Shown here: positions 38,716 to 46,685 of the stretch, one piece after another
Position numbering within the stretch: the first letter of the stretch is position 1
How the letters are laid out: every line of letters starts with the position of its first letter
Origin: Aneurinibacillus sp. REN35
GTDB lineage: Bacteria; Bacillota; Bacilli; Aneurinibacillales; Aneurinibacillaceae
NCBI RefSeq assembly: GCF_041379945.2
Contig: NZ_JBFTXJ020000012.1
Location: forward strand, 62,001 to 126,000
Reading direction: 5' to 3'
Length of the DNA: 64,000 nucleotides
The notes under the pieces: model-generated
Database searches by the model: none
Seen by the model: only the letters and a program-made list of their open reading frames with translations
Told to the model about the DNA's origin: nothing
Position numbers and translations under genes: made by a program

Positions 38716-40473
38716 TCATTTATATTCTAATAAGTAGTCAAATAAGTCTTTGCGAATCGAGGCAAATCGGTCATCAAGCTGAAGCAGCGCCGCATCAATT
38801 CCCCCAATGCCATCATATACAAGCATGCTTGGTTTATTGGCTCCAAATTCTCGGCCACGATCAATATACGCCTTCAGATACGGCGTATTCTCAGGATCCT
38901 TGCGCAGACTCCAGTTCCACTCCAGCATCGTTCCGCCGCCGGTCTCCCGCGCCATCGTATAGGCCATCCCCAGCATATCTACGCCGCGGAACTTCTCGCG
39001 CCCGTCTTTAAAATAGTAATTCGGCTGGAACCAGGCGAAGTCAATCCCCATCGTCTTCCACTTCTCCGCATTCGCAGCGCCTAAATACGGCGCCCAATAG
39101 AGCTTATATCCCTTCTGATGAATGAGGTCGGCCACCTGGGTAACCACCTGCTTATTGCTGTCAGGGATACTCTCCTGCGTCCAATAGAAGCCTGCTAGAC
39201 GCAGCCCTTCCGGCTTCGCCTTCTCCCAATTCGCTACCGCCTTCTCGATATACTGCCGATGCACTTCGAACTTACCGTCATTCACAAGCGGAATGTTCTT
39301 CTTCTCCACCGGATAGGGAAGTGCAAGAATCACATTGATCGGCTGCTGATCGCCCATCTGCTTCTGTGCTGCAAGCGATGCCTTCGTCAGCGTCTCGATA
39401 TGATCGCCCGGCTTATATATATCATCAAGATAATCAGTCAGGGACGGCGAGTCACCCACCGCATATTCCATCATGTTAAAGCCGCGCTCAACCATCGCCA
39501 GCGGTGCAATAATAACCGTCTCAAACATACGCTCCTTCTCACCGCGCACATCTGTCACAAACCGCTTCGCCAGCGTCTCCACTCTCGTCGGCGGAGGCGT
39601 CATGAACAGCGCGTGACCCAGTTCGCCGTTCTCCACGGTCTTCTTCTCCGTAAAACGTGTATATACGGACTGCACCTCTCCGTTGGCCGCATACAGCCAG
39701 TGGAAGCGTCCATTCTGCTCCACTTGATACCAGTTGCCCATCCGCGCATAGGCCACCGTCTCACCGGCATGCTGCCATGTACCGGTACTGCGTGACTGTG
39801 GATTCGGATACTGATACAGCGGCAGCGCCTCCTGAATGTTTATCCGCTTCACATCAAGCGCCTTTGCTACATAGCCTCCATCATCATACAGCCAGCCCTC
39901 ACGCTCACCGACCTTGACCTTGTACCATGTCGTACCCTGCTGCTCTACCACTTGAATGCGCTGCGGTGCAAGCGCCGTCACCTTCTCTGATTCCGGATCT
40001 GCTTCCTTGTAGACCGGAAGCGGATGATGCAGGTACATATAGTTCTGTGACGAAGGGATGACTTCGCCCTTCAGCTTCGGAACCTGGCGGGCATACACCG
40101 TTCCCGGTGCCTGCTTCACCCATACCTGCTTCGGGCCATATTGGATAAGGAACCAGTCGCCTGTTCTGTTGAGCGGCTTAAGCGGCATGTTCTGAGCGAC
40201 GATATAGCCTGCCTTCTTCTCCTCTTCCTTCGGCTCCGCATAAGCATACGCATTGCCCAAGAAGAACAATTCGTATCCTGTCATATCTACCTGCGGCAGC
40301 GGCGGTGGCGTCTGTACCGGCGGCACAGCAGCCGGCTGTACGGTCTGCTTCGGTGCAAGACCCGGCTTCTCTGCGGCCAGTACGCCATTACCTCCTCCAA
40401 TTTCCCCAACAGCCAGTATACATAGCGTACAAGCTACGACCTTTGCTATGCTTTTTTCTCTCTTTCTTCCCAC
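38716..40473 (-). CDS. Secreted DUF4855 protein with SH3-like domains
   Basis: A 585-residue exported protein. Signal peptide to about residue 34 (VLAAEKP), a Pro-rich linker, then SH3b-like repeats at about residues 65-260 (GYIVAQNMPLKPLNRTGDWFLIQYGPKQVWV and two more with W-Y-x-V/VKVGEREGWLY). The C-terminal 300 residues match DUF4855: DVRGEKERMFETVIIAPL, AGFYWTQESIPDSNKQVV, KLYWAPYLGAAN...FAWFQPNYYFKD, MLEWNWSLRKDPE. This domain looks like a glycosidase TIM barrel with several Glu/Asp on strands (FYWTQES, MLEWNW). The substrate is unknown; SH3b domains suggest work at the cell wall. Confidence 0.85.
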   Translation of the reverse strand: MGRKREKSIAKVVACTLCILAVGEIGGGNGVLAAEKPGLAPKQTVQPAAVPPVQTPPPLPQVDMTGYELFFLGNAYAYAEPKEEEKKAGYIVAQNMPLKPLNRTGDWFLIQYGPKQVWVKQAPGTVYARQVPKLKGEVIPSSQNYMYLHHPLPVYKEADPESEKVTALAPQRIQVVEQQGTTWYKVKVGEREGWLYDDGGYVAKALDVKRINIQEALPLYQYPNPQSRSTGTWQHAGETVAYARMGNWYQVEQNGRFHWLYAANGEVQSVYTRFTEKKTVENGELGHALFMTPPPTRVETLAKRFVTDVRGEKERMFETVIIAPLAMVERGFNMMEYAVGDSPSLTDYLDDIYKPGDHIETLTKASLAAQKQMGDQQPINVILALPYPVEKKNIPLVNDGKFEVHRQYIEKAVANWEKAKPEGLRLAGFYWTQESIPDSNKQVVTQVADLIHQKGYKLYWAPYLGAANAEKWKTMGIDFAWFQPNYYFKDGREKFRGVDMLGMAYTMARETGGGTMLEWNWSLRKDPENTPYLKAYIDRGREFGANKPSMLVYDGIGGIDAALLQLDDRFASIRKDLFDYLLEYK

Positions 40474-40567
40474 TTCACTGATCTCCTCTCTCGTTGTTAT
40501 GTATGCAAAATATCCTACCTATACTACTCTTTCCTATATTTGGCTTGGAGTCAAGCCTTTATTGTGT

Positions 40568-40606
40568 AAAAAAAAAGGATGTGCGCCATATGACACACAT
40601 CCCTTT
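40568..40606 (-). terminator. Terminator of SLAP-domain gene
   Basis: Minus strand: AAAGGGATGTGTGT and GCACATCCTTT around a short loop, followed by a run of T. Confidence 0.75.
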
Positions 40607-40616
40607 ATTTTGAGTT

Positions 40617-41534
40617 TCACTTCTCTATTAATGCCCATTCCTCTAATGAATCGCCTGCAACTTGTACCGACTCTTTAGGGAATAGCAACGTATAAGGCGA
40701 TGCAGAATGCGGTGGCAGCTCGATATGCGAAAGGTCAAATGTGTGGGAAGCGAGTTCATTTCCCTGCGCGTCTACCAATGCAAATACAGTGTTATCCTCT
40801 AGATATACGGCTTCATCCCGATCATTGCGCAGCGCCACCATCGCATCAATCCCGCCATCCTGCCGTACTGCGGCTGATAGCCCGAGGATATGTACCATTC
40901 CTTCCGTCTGTGCCAGTGCCTTCTGAATCCCTTCCATGACTTCACTATCTACCTGCTGGCTCTGCTGCTGCCACGATTGATCTGATGTCTCGAAGTTGAG
41001 ATCTGTTATGCGTGTATGTGTTTCTCCACCCTTCATGTAGAAGGCTACATGCCAGGCCGACAGATTACCGTTGCTTGTAATAAATGAAGGATACGGGAAT
41101 ACGGAACGCCACGGAACCATACTATTCTGAGGTATACGCATCGCTTCATCCAGCTCAAATACATGATGAGCAAGCAGCTTACCGTCCGCATCCTTTAATA
41201 CGAGCGGCAGCTTATCAATGGTAACATCATCAGCCATCGTATTCCGTATGAAAGCCTGCACGGAAAATCCTTGAAACTCCTGCTTCAGCTTAAATCCATC
41301 AATCGCCAATACGCCCTGTTCAATCTCCGGCAATTCACTAGAAGCAAACTGCAGCACATATATATCGTCCTGTTCGAATGATGGTCTAACTGACTCGGGA
41401 AAAACAAGCTGCATACGCGCTGGCTCTTCTACGGCGACCTCTTCTTTTATTTCATGTATTTCTTCCTGTATAACAGGCTGCTCCTGCTCTTCTTTATTAC
41501 GGTTGGAACGCCACTTCTTCAAAATTGAAATCAT
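40617..41534 (-). CDS. SLAP-domain protein (accessory Sec S-layer assembly type)
   Basis: A 305-residue protein without signal peptide. A charged N-terminal segment (residues 1-40) is followed by two related beta domains of about 120 residues: the first at about 55-180 (QLVFPESVRPSF ... LPLVLKDADGKLLAHHVFELDEAMRIPQNSMVPWRSVFP) and the second at about 190-305 (VDSEVMEGIQKALAQ ... ELASHTFDLSHIELPPHSASPYTLLFPKES). The repeat wording is that of SLAP domains, found with SecA2-dependent S-layer export in Bacillus anthracis. No secA2 is in the window. GGAGGAAAAAGA precedes the ATG. Confidence 0.75.
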   Translation of the reverse strand: MISILKKWRSNRNKEEQEQPVIQEEIHEIKEEVAVEEPARMQLVFPESVRPSFEQDDIYVLQFASSELPEIEQGVLAIDGFKLKQEFQGFSVQAFIRNTMADDVTIDKLPLVLKDADGKLLAHHVFELDEAMRIPQNSMVPWRSVFPYPSFITSNGNLSAWHVAFYMKGGETHTRITDLNFETSDQSWQQQSQQVDSEVMEGIQKALAQTEGMVHILGLSAAVRQDGGIDAMVALRNDRDEAVYLEDNTVFALVDAQGNELASHTFDLSHIELPPHSASPYTLLFPKESVQVAGDSLEEWALIEK

Positions 41535-41625
41535 TCTTTTTCCTCCTAAACGGTATAGCTTCTATTATATAGTTTGACCAAGCATAACAAAAGAAGTTGC
41601 TTACAATTACAGCCTTAACATCTTA

Positions 41626-42687
41626 TCACTTTTTTCCACGTCGTACACCGCCAAGAACTGAGGCAAGCGGTGTAAAGCTAATCAGATATGTCATACACAG
41701 TGTAATCACTATCGTCGCCAGGGACAAGCCAATCATCCCCAGGCTACCGTCCCAGAAAGTATCCTGCCCGTACCACCTCGGCCATAGGCGCAGCATCGTC
41801 AATACAAACGGATGCAGCAGGAACACAAGGAATGATTGCGCGGACAGCCACAGGATAAACCCTGGACGCGCTGTATCTGATCGCTTTCTGCTCATGCATA
41901 CATAATAGAAGAGAAAATAACTCGCAATCGTATACAGTACGACGGTTGGCTTAATGGAAGCCCCGTATGTTCCGGTAACGTGACTGTCTACAAGCAGGAG
42001 CAGCACAGCCGTAATCCATACTCCAACAAGCATAATGCCCCTCTGCTTCAGCCGCCTCTCCCAATTCTCCTTATGATGGGCCGTATACATACCCAAGATG
42101 AAGAAGAACAGCCATACAGGAAAAATCCGCGTCACATACGGAATCTGTACTCCGATCTTCGTTATGTCATGAATATAGGCCCATGTCTGCGCAAGAAACG
42201 TCAAAAGAAAGGACAACACAAGTGCCTGTCTCGGTGCACGCCTGACCCATAGCCTAAGCAAAGGATACAACAAATACAGTTGAAACATGATAATCAAGAA
42301 ATACAGATGAACAAACGCGGAGCCGTCAGGCAAATACGTTAGCACCGCCTCCCATACGTCCGGCAGAGCCTCCGTTCCCTTCTCCGCCACTACATCACGC
42401 AGCTTAAAGCACGTATAGAATACCGTCCAGATCACATAGGGGATAAAAATCTTCGTAACCCGTTTCTTCATAAACGGGCCGTATGCAAGGCGCTCCTTCT
42501 TCCGATCCGCGTAATACAGCAGGAAGCCTGACAGAATAATAAACAGCGGAACCGCATAGCGCATCAACTGATTCCATATGAATCCGGCTGTCTCTGTGGT
42601 CACATACGGTGCTGTAGTGTGGATCGCAATGACTGAGAGCGCCGCAAATGCTCGTATCTCATCAAATTCATATAAACGTTGCTTCAT
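41626..42687 (-). CDS. Acyltransferase-3 family membrane protein
   Basis: A 353-residue integral membrane O-acyltransferase. The opening FDEIRAFAALSVIAIHTTA holds the conserved R and H of the family; ten or so hydrophobic helices follow, with RVTKIFIPYVIWTVFY and FLLHPFVLTML. Such enzymes acetylate sugars of wall polymers, S-layer glycan or exopolysaccharide. Substrate unknown; secondary cell-wall polymer is a reasonable guess because S-layer genes lie on both sides. GGAGAAAGAT precedes the ATG. Confidence 0.85.
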   Translation of the reverse strand: MKQRLYEFDEIRAFAALSVIAIHTTAPYVTTETAGFIWNQLMRYAVPLFIILSGFLLYYADRKKERLAYGPFMKKRVTKIFIPYVIWTVFYTCFKLRDVVAEKGTEALPDVWEAVLTYLPDGSAFVHLYFLIIMFQLYLLYPLLRLWVRRAPRQALVLSFLLTFLAQTWAYIHDITKIGVQIPYVTRIFPVWLFFFILGMYTAHHKENWERRLKQRGIMLVGVWITAVLLLLVDSHVTGTYGASIKPTVVLYTIASYFLFYYVCMSRKRSDTARPGFILWLSAQSFLVFLLHPFVLTMLRLWPRWYGQDTFWDGSLGMIGLSLATIVITLCMTYLISFTPLASVLGGVRRGKK

Positions 42688-42763
42688 ATCTTTCTCCTTC
42701 TTCGCAGCCCTAGCTTCTATACTAAAACTGTATCATGACATTATACAGCCACAAAGAAAAATA

Positions 42764-42798
42764 TAAAAAAAGAAGCCATCCAATGAGGACGGCTTTCT
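42764..42798 (-). terminator. Terminator after TolC-like gene
   Basis: Minus strand: AGAAAGCCGTCC and GGATGGCTTCT around five bases, then seven T. Confidence 0.85.
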
Positions 42799-42808
42799 GT
42801 GATGTTTA

Positions 42809-43888
42809 TTATTTTGCAGCATAGGCCCATGGCATTTTGAAGGCAAGAACAAGGTTATCGTGCTGTACAGCCAATCCGTGCAGCTTGGCCTCCAGATCCT
42901 CTACATTCTTTTTCGCTTCCATGAGCTCGGCCTTCGTATTCAAGCCTACATCAAACTGTGTTTGGGCTAGCTTGAATGCTTGTTCAGCAACAGCAAGATT
43001 TTGCTTAAGAGCATCGTAGTTATCTTCGATCTGGCGGATGTTATTGTATAATGCACGTACCAGCATAGAAACCTTATCTTTTGCATCAGAATACTCTAAC
43101 ATAGTTTTATCTACTTCAAGCTCCTTAGAAGAATAAGGGACACTACCTGGAAGATTAAATGTATGCAAATTTAGATTCGATATAGCTACATCAATATTCT
43201 TTTCAGCAAGCCATAGCTGTGGACTTTGGTCATTAACCCGGGTAATATATGCTTCGAGATCAACCTCAGGCATCTTTTCAAAAGCTACTTTATCTGTTAA
43301 AGTAGGCCTTTCATTTGCCGGAAGCTTAATTAATTCATTCAGCTTTTGATATGCGGTAGTTAAAGCTGTTTCTGCAGACTTTTGCGTTTTTTGTGCTGCA
43401 ACATACGTTTTTTGTGCACGCTCGTTCTCAAAATTGCTTGCCAATCCATACATATATTTATAATTTGTCGCATTGACCTGTGTATAGGCATTCTCTACAG
43501 AGATATCTGCAGCTTTTTTATCTTCAATAGCTTGAAGAATCGTATTATAAGCCTCATGTACACTATAAGCAATCTTGTCTTGTTCTAATGTATATTGACG
43601 CTTACTCATTTGCCAACCGATATCAGCTTGTTGGACACCTGCATAGGCTTTAGTAGCATTTATATCTCCGCCACTAGTTGGAGTATATGTTAGGTCACCA
43701 CCAAGTTTATTACGAACCTCTAAAGAACGTTCAATCTCAACTTCAGCCTTTTGTAAACTATAACTTTTATCAAGAGCCCGCTCAATTGCCTGTTGATACG
43801 TAAGTGTAGTAGTATCTGCTGCAAAAGCAGTACTAGCAAATGCAGATGCTAAAAAAGCTCCTGCTAGAAAAGTAGGTAATTTCTTCAT
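42809..43888 (-). CDS. TolC-family coiled-coil exported protein
   Basis: The ATG at 43888 follows AAGGAGG; a long open frame upstream to 44047 has no start signals. The product is 359 residues: a signal peptide (FLAGAFLASAFASTAFAAD), then a TolC-like fold with LTYQQAIERALDKSYSLQKAEVEIERS and a matching second half, YDALKQNLAVAEQAFKLAQTQFDVGLNTKAELMEAKKNVEDLEAKL. The A-x-x-F-x-x-G-x-x-x-x-x-E/D-L-x-x-A pattern occurs in both. TolC forms outer-membrane channels in diderm bacteria; this organism has no outer membrane by other evidence, and the beta-barrel part seems absent. It follows the S-layer gene and may be a wall-zone component. Confidence 0.85.
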   Translation of the reverse strand: MKKLPTFLAGAFLASAFASTAFAADTTTLTYQQAIERALDKSYSLQKAEVEIERSLEVRNKLGGDLTYTPTSGGDINATKAYAGVQQADIGWQMSKRQYTLEQDKIAYSVHEAYNTILQAIEDKKAADISVENAYTQVNATNYKYMYGLASNFENERAQKTYVAAQKTQKSAETALTTAYQKLNELIKLPANERPTLTDKVAFEKMPEVDLEAYITRVNDQSPQLWLAEKNIDVAISNLNLHTFNLPGSVPYSSKELEVDKTMLEYSDAKDKVSMLVRALYNNIRQIEDNYDALKQNLAVAEQAFKLAQTQFDVGLNTKAELMEAKKNVEDLEAKLHGLAVQHDNLVLAFKMPWAYAAK

Positions 43889-43949
43889 TAATAGTCTCCT
43901 CCTTAGTGGAGAAAGGATTTTATTGTATATCCATGTTGTAGATGATAGA

Positions 43950-43979
43950 GAAAAGGACTCCCGATCGGGAGTCCTTTTC
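43950..43979. terminator. Terminator palindrome after S-layer gene
   Basis: GAAAAGGACTCCCG and CGGGAGTCCTTTTC with an AT centre form a perfect dyad, a 13-14 bp stem; T-tract short (TTTTC). Some readthrough into the TolC-like gene is likely. Confidence 0.75.
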
Positions 43980-43994
43980 AGGAACAATTGCTGA

Positions 43995-46190
43995 TTACTT
44001 ATTGATGATAACTTCTTGAGTATCAGCTTTCCACTCAACTTTAGCACCCATAGCTACTGCGAAGTGAGTGTAAGGAACCATTACACGGTATCCAGTGTGT
44101 TGGCCATACATTACCGGAGCATCAGTTGGGATTGCTGTACCGTTTACTACGATTTCCTTCTTACCTGCAGTTGCAGAGATTACTGTAGAACCAGAGAATA
44201 CTGTTACAGTTTTAGCAGCTTCATTCCAAACCACTTTCTCAGGAGCTACGTTCAGGCTTGCTGCAACGTGGCTAACCGGTACATACGTACGGTTGTAAAC
44301 TGCATGTACGTAAGGAGCTACGTCCATTTCTCTTGTCTCGCCGTTAACAGTGTAAGATTTTTGACCGATTTTGAAAACAACATTTTGTGCTGTTGTTTCA
44401 CCTGGAGCTGGAGTAATTGTATTAGCAAGTACAACTTTTGCTGCACTGCCAGTATTGAATTCACCAGCATCTAAATCGTTAGAATTTCCGCCTGCTTTAG
44501 CGGAACTCAACCAACCTTGAGCTGATCTGCTGTTTTCTACTACTGCATCGCCACCAACTTTTGCTTCGATTTGACCTTCTGGAACAGTACGGTCAACTGT
44601 CAGCTTAATGTTAGAAAGCTTAATCTTAACCGGCTTAATGCTTTCAGATTTAACCGGAATAGAAAGTGTATTGTTGTTGTTAATGCGTTTAACGTTATTT
44701 ACATCAACAGCACCGTCTCCCTCAACAACAGCTACAGTAGGAACAGATGCAAAAGTAACTCCATCTGGAAGATCTACTTCAATTGTACCGTTAGAATTTC
44801 CAGCTTCAGTTTGCTTTTCAAGCGCACCTTTTTTCGTTTCAGTGATGATTAAGTTAGGAGCATCTTGTGATTGAGCACCGATTTTCACTTTAGAAGCTTC
44901 GCCTTCAATAGCTGCTGTTACTGGAGCAACCGCTTTGGCAATTACCAGTTTTTGTTCAGGCACGCCTGCACCACCGATAATGGCTTCGATATCACCCGTC
45001 TTATCTCCTTCAACACTTAATTCAAGTTTGAATTCGATTTTTGCTTTAGAAGTATTTCCACCCTTGCTATTCACAGTAAAGCTGAATTCGTTATCTTTAC
45101 CATCAATTTGTTCAGCAGAAGGAGCAGCACCGCTGAATCCAGAATATGTCGTTTCTTTAATACCAGTAACTTTTACCCAGCTTGGTAGTTCAACATCAAT
45201 ATCACGGTCAGCAATGAATGAACCTGGTACAGATTCTTCAATTGTGATTTTTGCTGTTTTTGTATTTTCATCAAATTTACCAGCAAGTACTTCGTTTACA
45301 GCTTCAATTTTGGCGTTAACGCCCCAGTCAGCATATTTAGCTACCACTACATCTGAATCAGAGAAGTCTGTGCCGCTAACGTTAACAGTGATATCCCCAT
45401 AGCCAGCATCTTTACCAGCTTTAATACCAGGAGTTACATAAAGTGTACCACGGCCACCTGTAGATACCGCATCAACTTCAAGTGTCAGTGTATTGCTATT
45501 ACCAGTTGTTCCGCTTTTGATTACAGCATTAGCAAACCCGCCACTAGCACTTACAGTAGTTTCATTTGTCCAAGTATAGTTGGAAGGTAATTTCAATGTT
45601 ACAGTTTTTGTGCCATTCGGAATCGCATCAAGAGCGTTCTCTTCAATGCGGATTACGCCACCTTTACCTGTGCCTCCGATTGTTTCTACAGTTTCAGCTA
45701 CAGCAGTTGTATTTCCACTACCGATCACCGCGAAAGTGTAGTCTCCGCCAGTAATTGTGCTATCCATAGCATCAATACGAGCTTTCAATTCGCCAGTAGC
45801 GCCATTAACTTTTACCATCATAGGTACTTTAATAATATCATCTGTACCTGGTGTTAAAGTAGTAGGTGTAACCTCGATAACTTGCGCGCTACGTTTTACG
45901 ATAGTCGCATTCGGTGTAGCAACATCTAAGTCAGTTTCATTATCCCATTCAACACCGGAAGGAAGTGTTACACGGAACGTATCGTTTGTTGTAAATGCAA
46001 TGTCATCTTCCTGAACAATCAAGTTGTTGTAATTCGCACCAGCAGTTGTAGAATCATAGTTGCTAGATACTTTCAAAACTTTATCAACAAGGTTAGAGCT
46101 GTTTGCGCTAACCGGTGCTGCAAAAGGAGCAGCTACAGATGCAAGCATTGCAGAAGTAGCAAGTACTTTAAGAGCTTTATTCTTCTTCAC
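43995..46190 (-). CDS. Presumptive S-layer protein with C-terminal stalk domain
   Basis: A 731-residue secreted protein. Signal peptide KKNKALKVLATSAMLASVAAPFAAPVSA. The body (about 30-610) is built of repeated beta domains rich in Val, Thr, Ala and Gly, with lines such as DTFRVTLPSGVEWDNET, KTVTLKLPSNYTWTNET and GTIEVDLPDGVTFASVP that mark repeats of about 130 residues. The C-terminal 120 residues are a copper-amine-oxidase-N-like stalk domain (VFKIGQKSYTVNGETREMDVAPYVHAVYNRTYVPVSHVAASL ... VPYTHFAVAMGAKVEWK), used in related Bacillales instead of SLH. Codon bias is strong (GCT, ACT, GTA, GAA), and leader long, as in abundant S-layer genes. GTG start after AGGAGG. Confidence 0.8.
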   Translation of the reverse strand: MKKNKALKVLATSAMLASVAAPFAAPVSANSSNLVDKVLKVSSNYDSTTAGANYNNLIVQEDDIAFTTNDTFRVTLPSGVEWDNETDLDVATPNATIVKRSAQVIEVTPTTLTPGTDDIIKVPMMVKVNGATGELKARIDAMDSTITGGDYTFAVIGSGNTTAVAETVETIGGTGKGGVIRIEENALDAIPNGTKTVTLKLPSNYTWTNETTVSASGGFANAVIKSGTTGNSNTLTLEVDAVSTGGRGTLYVTPGIKAGKDAGYGDITVNVSGTDFSDSDVVVAKYADWGVNAKIEAVNEVLAGKFDENTKTAKITIEESVPGSFIADRDIDVELPSWVKVTGIKETTYSGFSGAAPSAEQIDGKDNEFSFTVNSKGGNTSKAKIEFKLELSVEGDKTGDIEAIIGGAGVPEQKLVIAKAVAPVTAAIEGEASKVKIGAQSQDAPNLIITETKKGALEKQTEAGNSNGTIEVDLPDGVTFASVPTVAVVEGDGAVDVNNVKRINNNNTLSIPVKSESIKPVKIKLSNIKLTVDRTVPEGQIEAKVGGDAVVENSRSAQGWLSSAKAGGNSNDLDAGEFNTGSAAKVVLANTITPAPGETTAQNVVFKIGQKSYTVNGETREMDVAPYVHAVYNRTYVPVSHVAASLNVAPEKVVWNEAAKTVTVFSGSTVISATAGKKEIVVNGTAIPTDAPVMYGQHTGYRVMVPYTHFAVAMGAKVEWKADTQEVIINK

Positions 46191-46247
46191 GTCTTTTTCC
46201 TCCTAAATTTAGGCTAATAGTTTTTTGCGGACAGTTGCATCATTTAC

Positions 46248-46358
46248 TTATCCGGGCCTTACCATATCAGCAAATATGCAACCCGTATTGTGAAGGAACT
46301 TTCCGCTTTCATTTGGTTGAGAGTATTGCCTATCTATATCTTGAGTCTCTAACCCCAT
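46248..46358 (-). CDS. Possible leader peptide of S-layer gene
   Basis: A 36-codon frame, MGLETQDIDRQYSQPNESG onwards, in the long S-layer leader, ending 57 bases before the S-layer start codon. Its ATG follows GGGGGTGAAGGT by five bases, a strong ribosome site. Known S-layer and cell-wall protein genes of Brevibacillus have multiple upstream initiation sites, so a translated leader is plausible. No proof from sequence. Confidence 0.4.
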   Translation of the reverse strand: MGLETQDIDRQYSQPNESGKFLHNTGCIFADMVRPG

Positions 46359-46421
46359 TATGTACCTTCACCCCCTCTCGAGGGCTAGAGCTCTATATGT
46401 ATACGTTTTGTAATAAACCTT

Positions 46422-46470
46422 GAATGAGAATAATATACTAAAAACCTGGTAGAATATACTATTTTCATTC
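46422..46470 (-). repeat. 18-bp inverted repeat in S-layer mRNA leader
   Basis: GAATGAGAATAATATACT on the plus strand is repeated in inverted form as AATATACTATTTTCATTC with three mismatches, around a 13-base loop. It lies just downstream of the predicted S-layer transcription start and would form a 5' RNA hairpin, which could stabilise the mRNA, or bind a regulator as DNA. Confidence 0.6.
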
Positions 46471-46496
46471 TCACAAAGCACAGTATACAATGGCCT

Positions 46497-46525
46497 GTAA
46501 TAAAAGTAAATAGCTTGGGTGTCAA
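46497..46525 (-). promoter_or_regulatory. Sigma-A promoter of the S-layer gene
   Basis: TTGACA, 17 bases, TATTAC on the minus strand, about 300 bases before the S-layer start codon. The 46526-46685 part between this and the polysaccharide cluster is AT-rich and shows nothing else. Confidence 0.6.
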
Positions 46526-46685
46526 AAAACCTACGACATTGTACTCCATAACATTAGACGTAAATCCCTGTAAAAAGTTGCACTGTTTTTTATTTTTTTC
46601 TTTAATCGTCTTTCAGTGCATTTGATTTACAATTAATTAGACGATAAGTCAGTTAAAAAGTTGCTTCTTTTTCAAAAAAAATTTT

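Noticed and set aside
39259..39795. Plus-strand 178-codon frame opposite the DUF4855 gene
   Set aside because: Antisense shadow with His/Arg/Leu bias.
43889..44047. N-terminal extension of the TolC-like protein by 53 residues
   Set aside because: It crosses the terminator of the S-layer gene and puts the signal peptide in the middle.
44935..45402. Plus-strand 155-codon frame opposite the S-layer gene
   Set aside because: Low-complexity Ser/Thr/Pro shadow of a repetitive gene.
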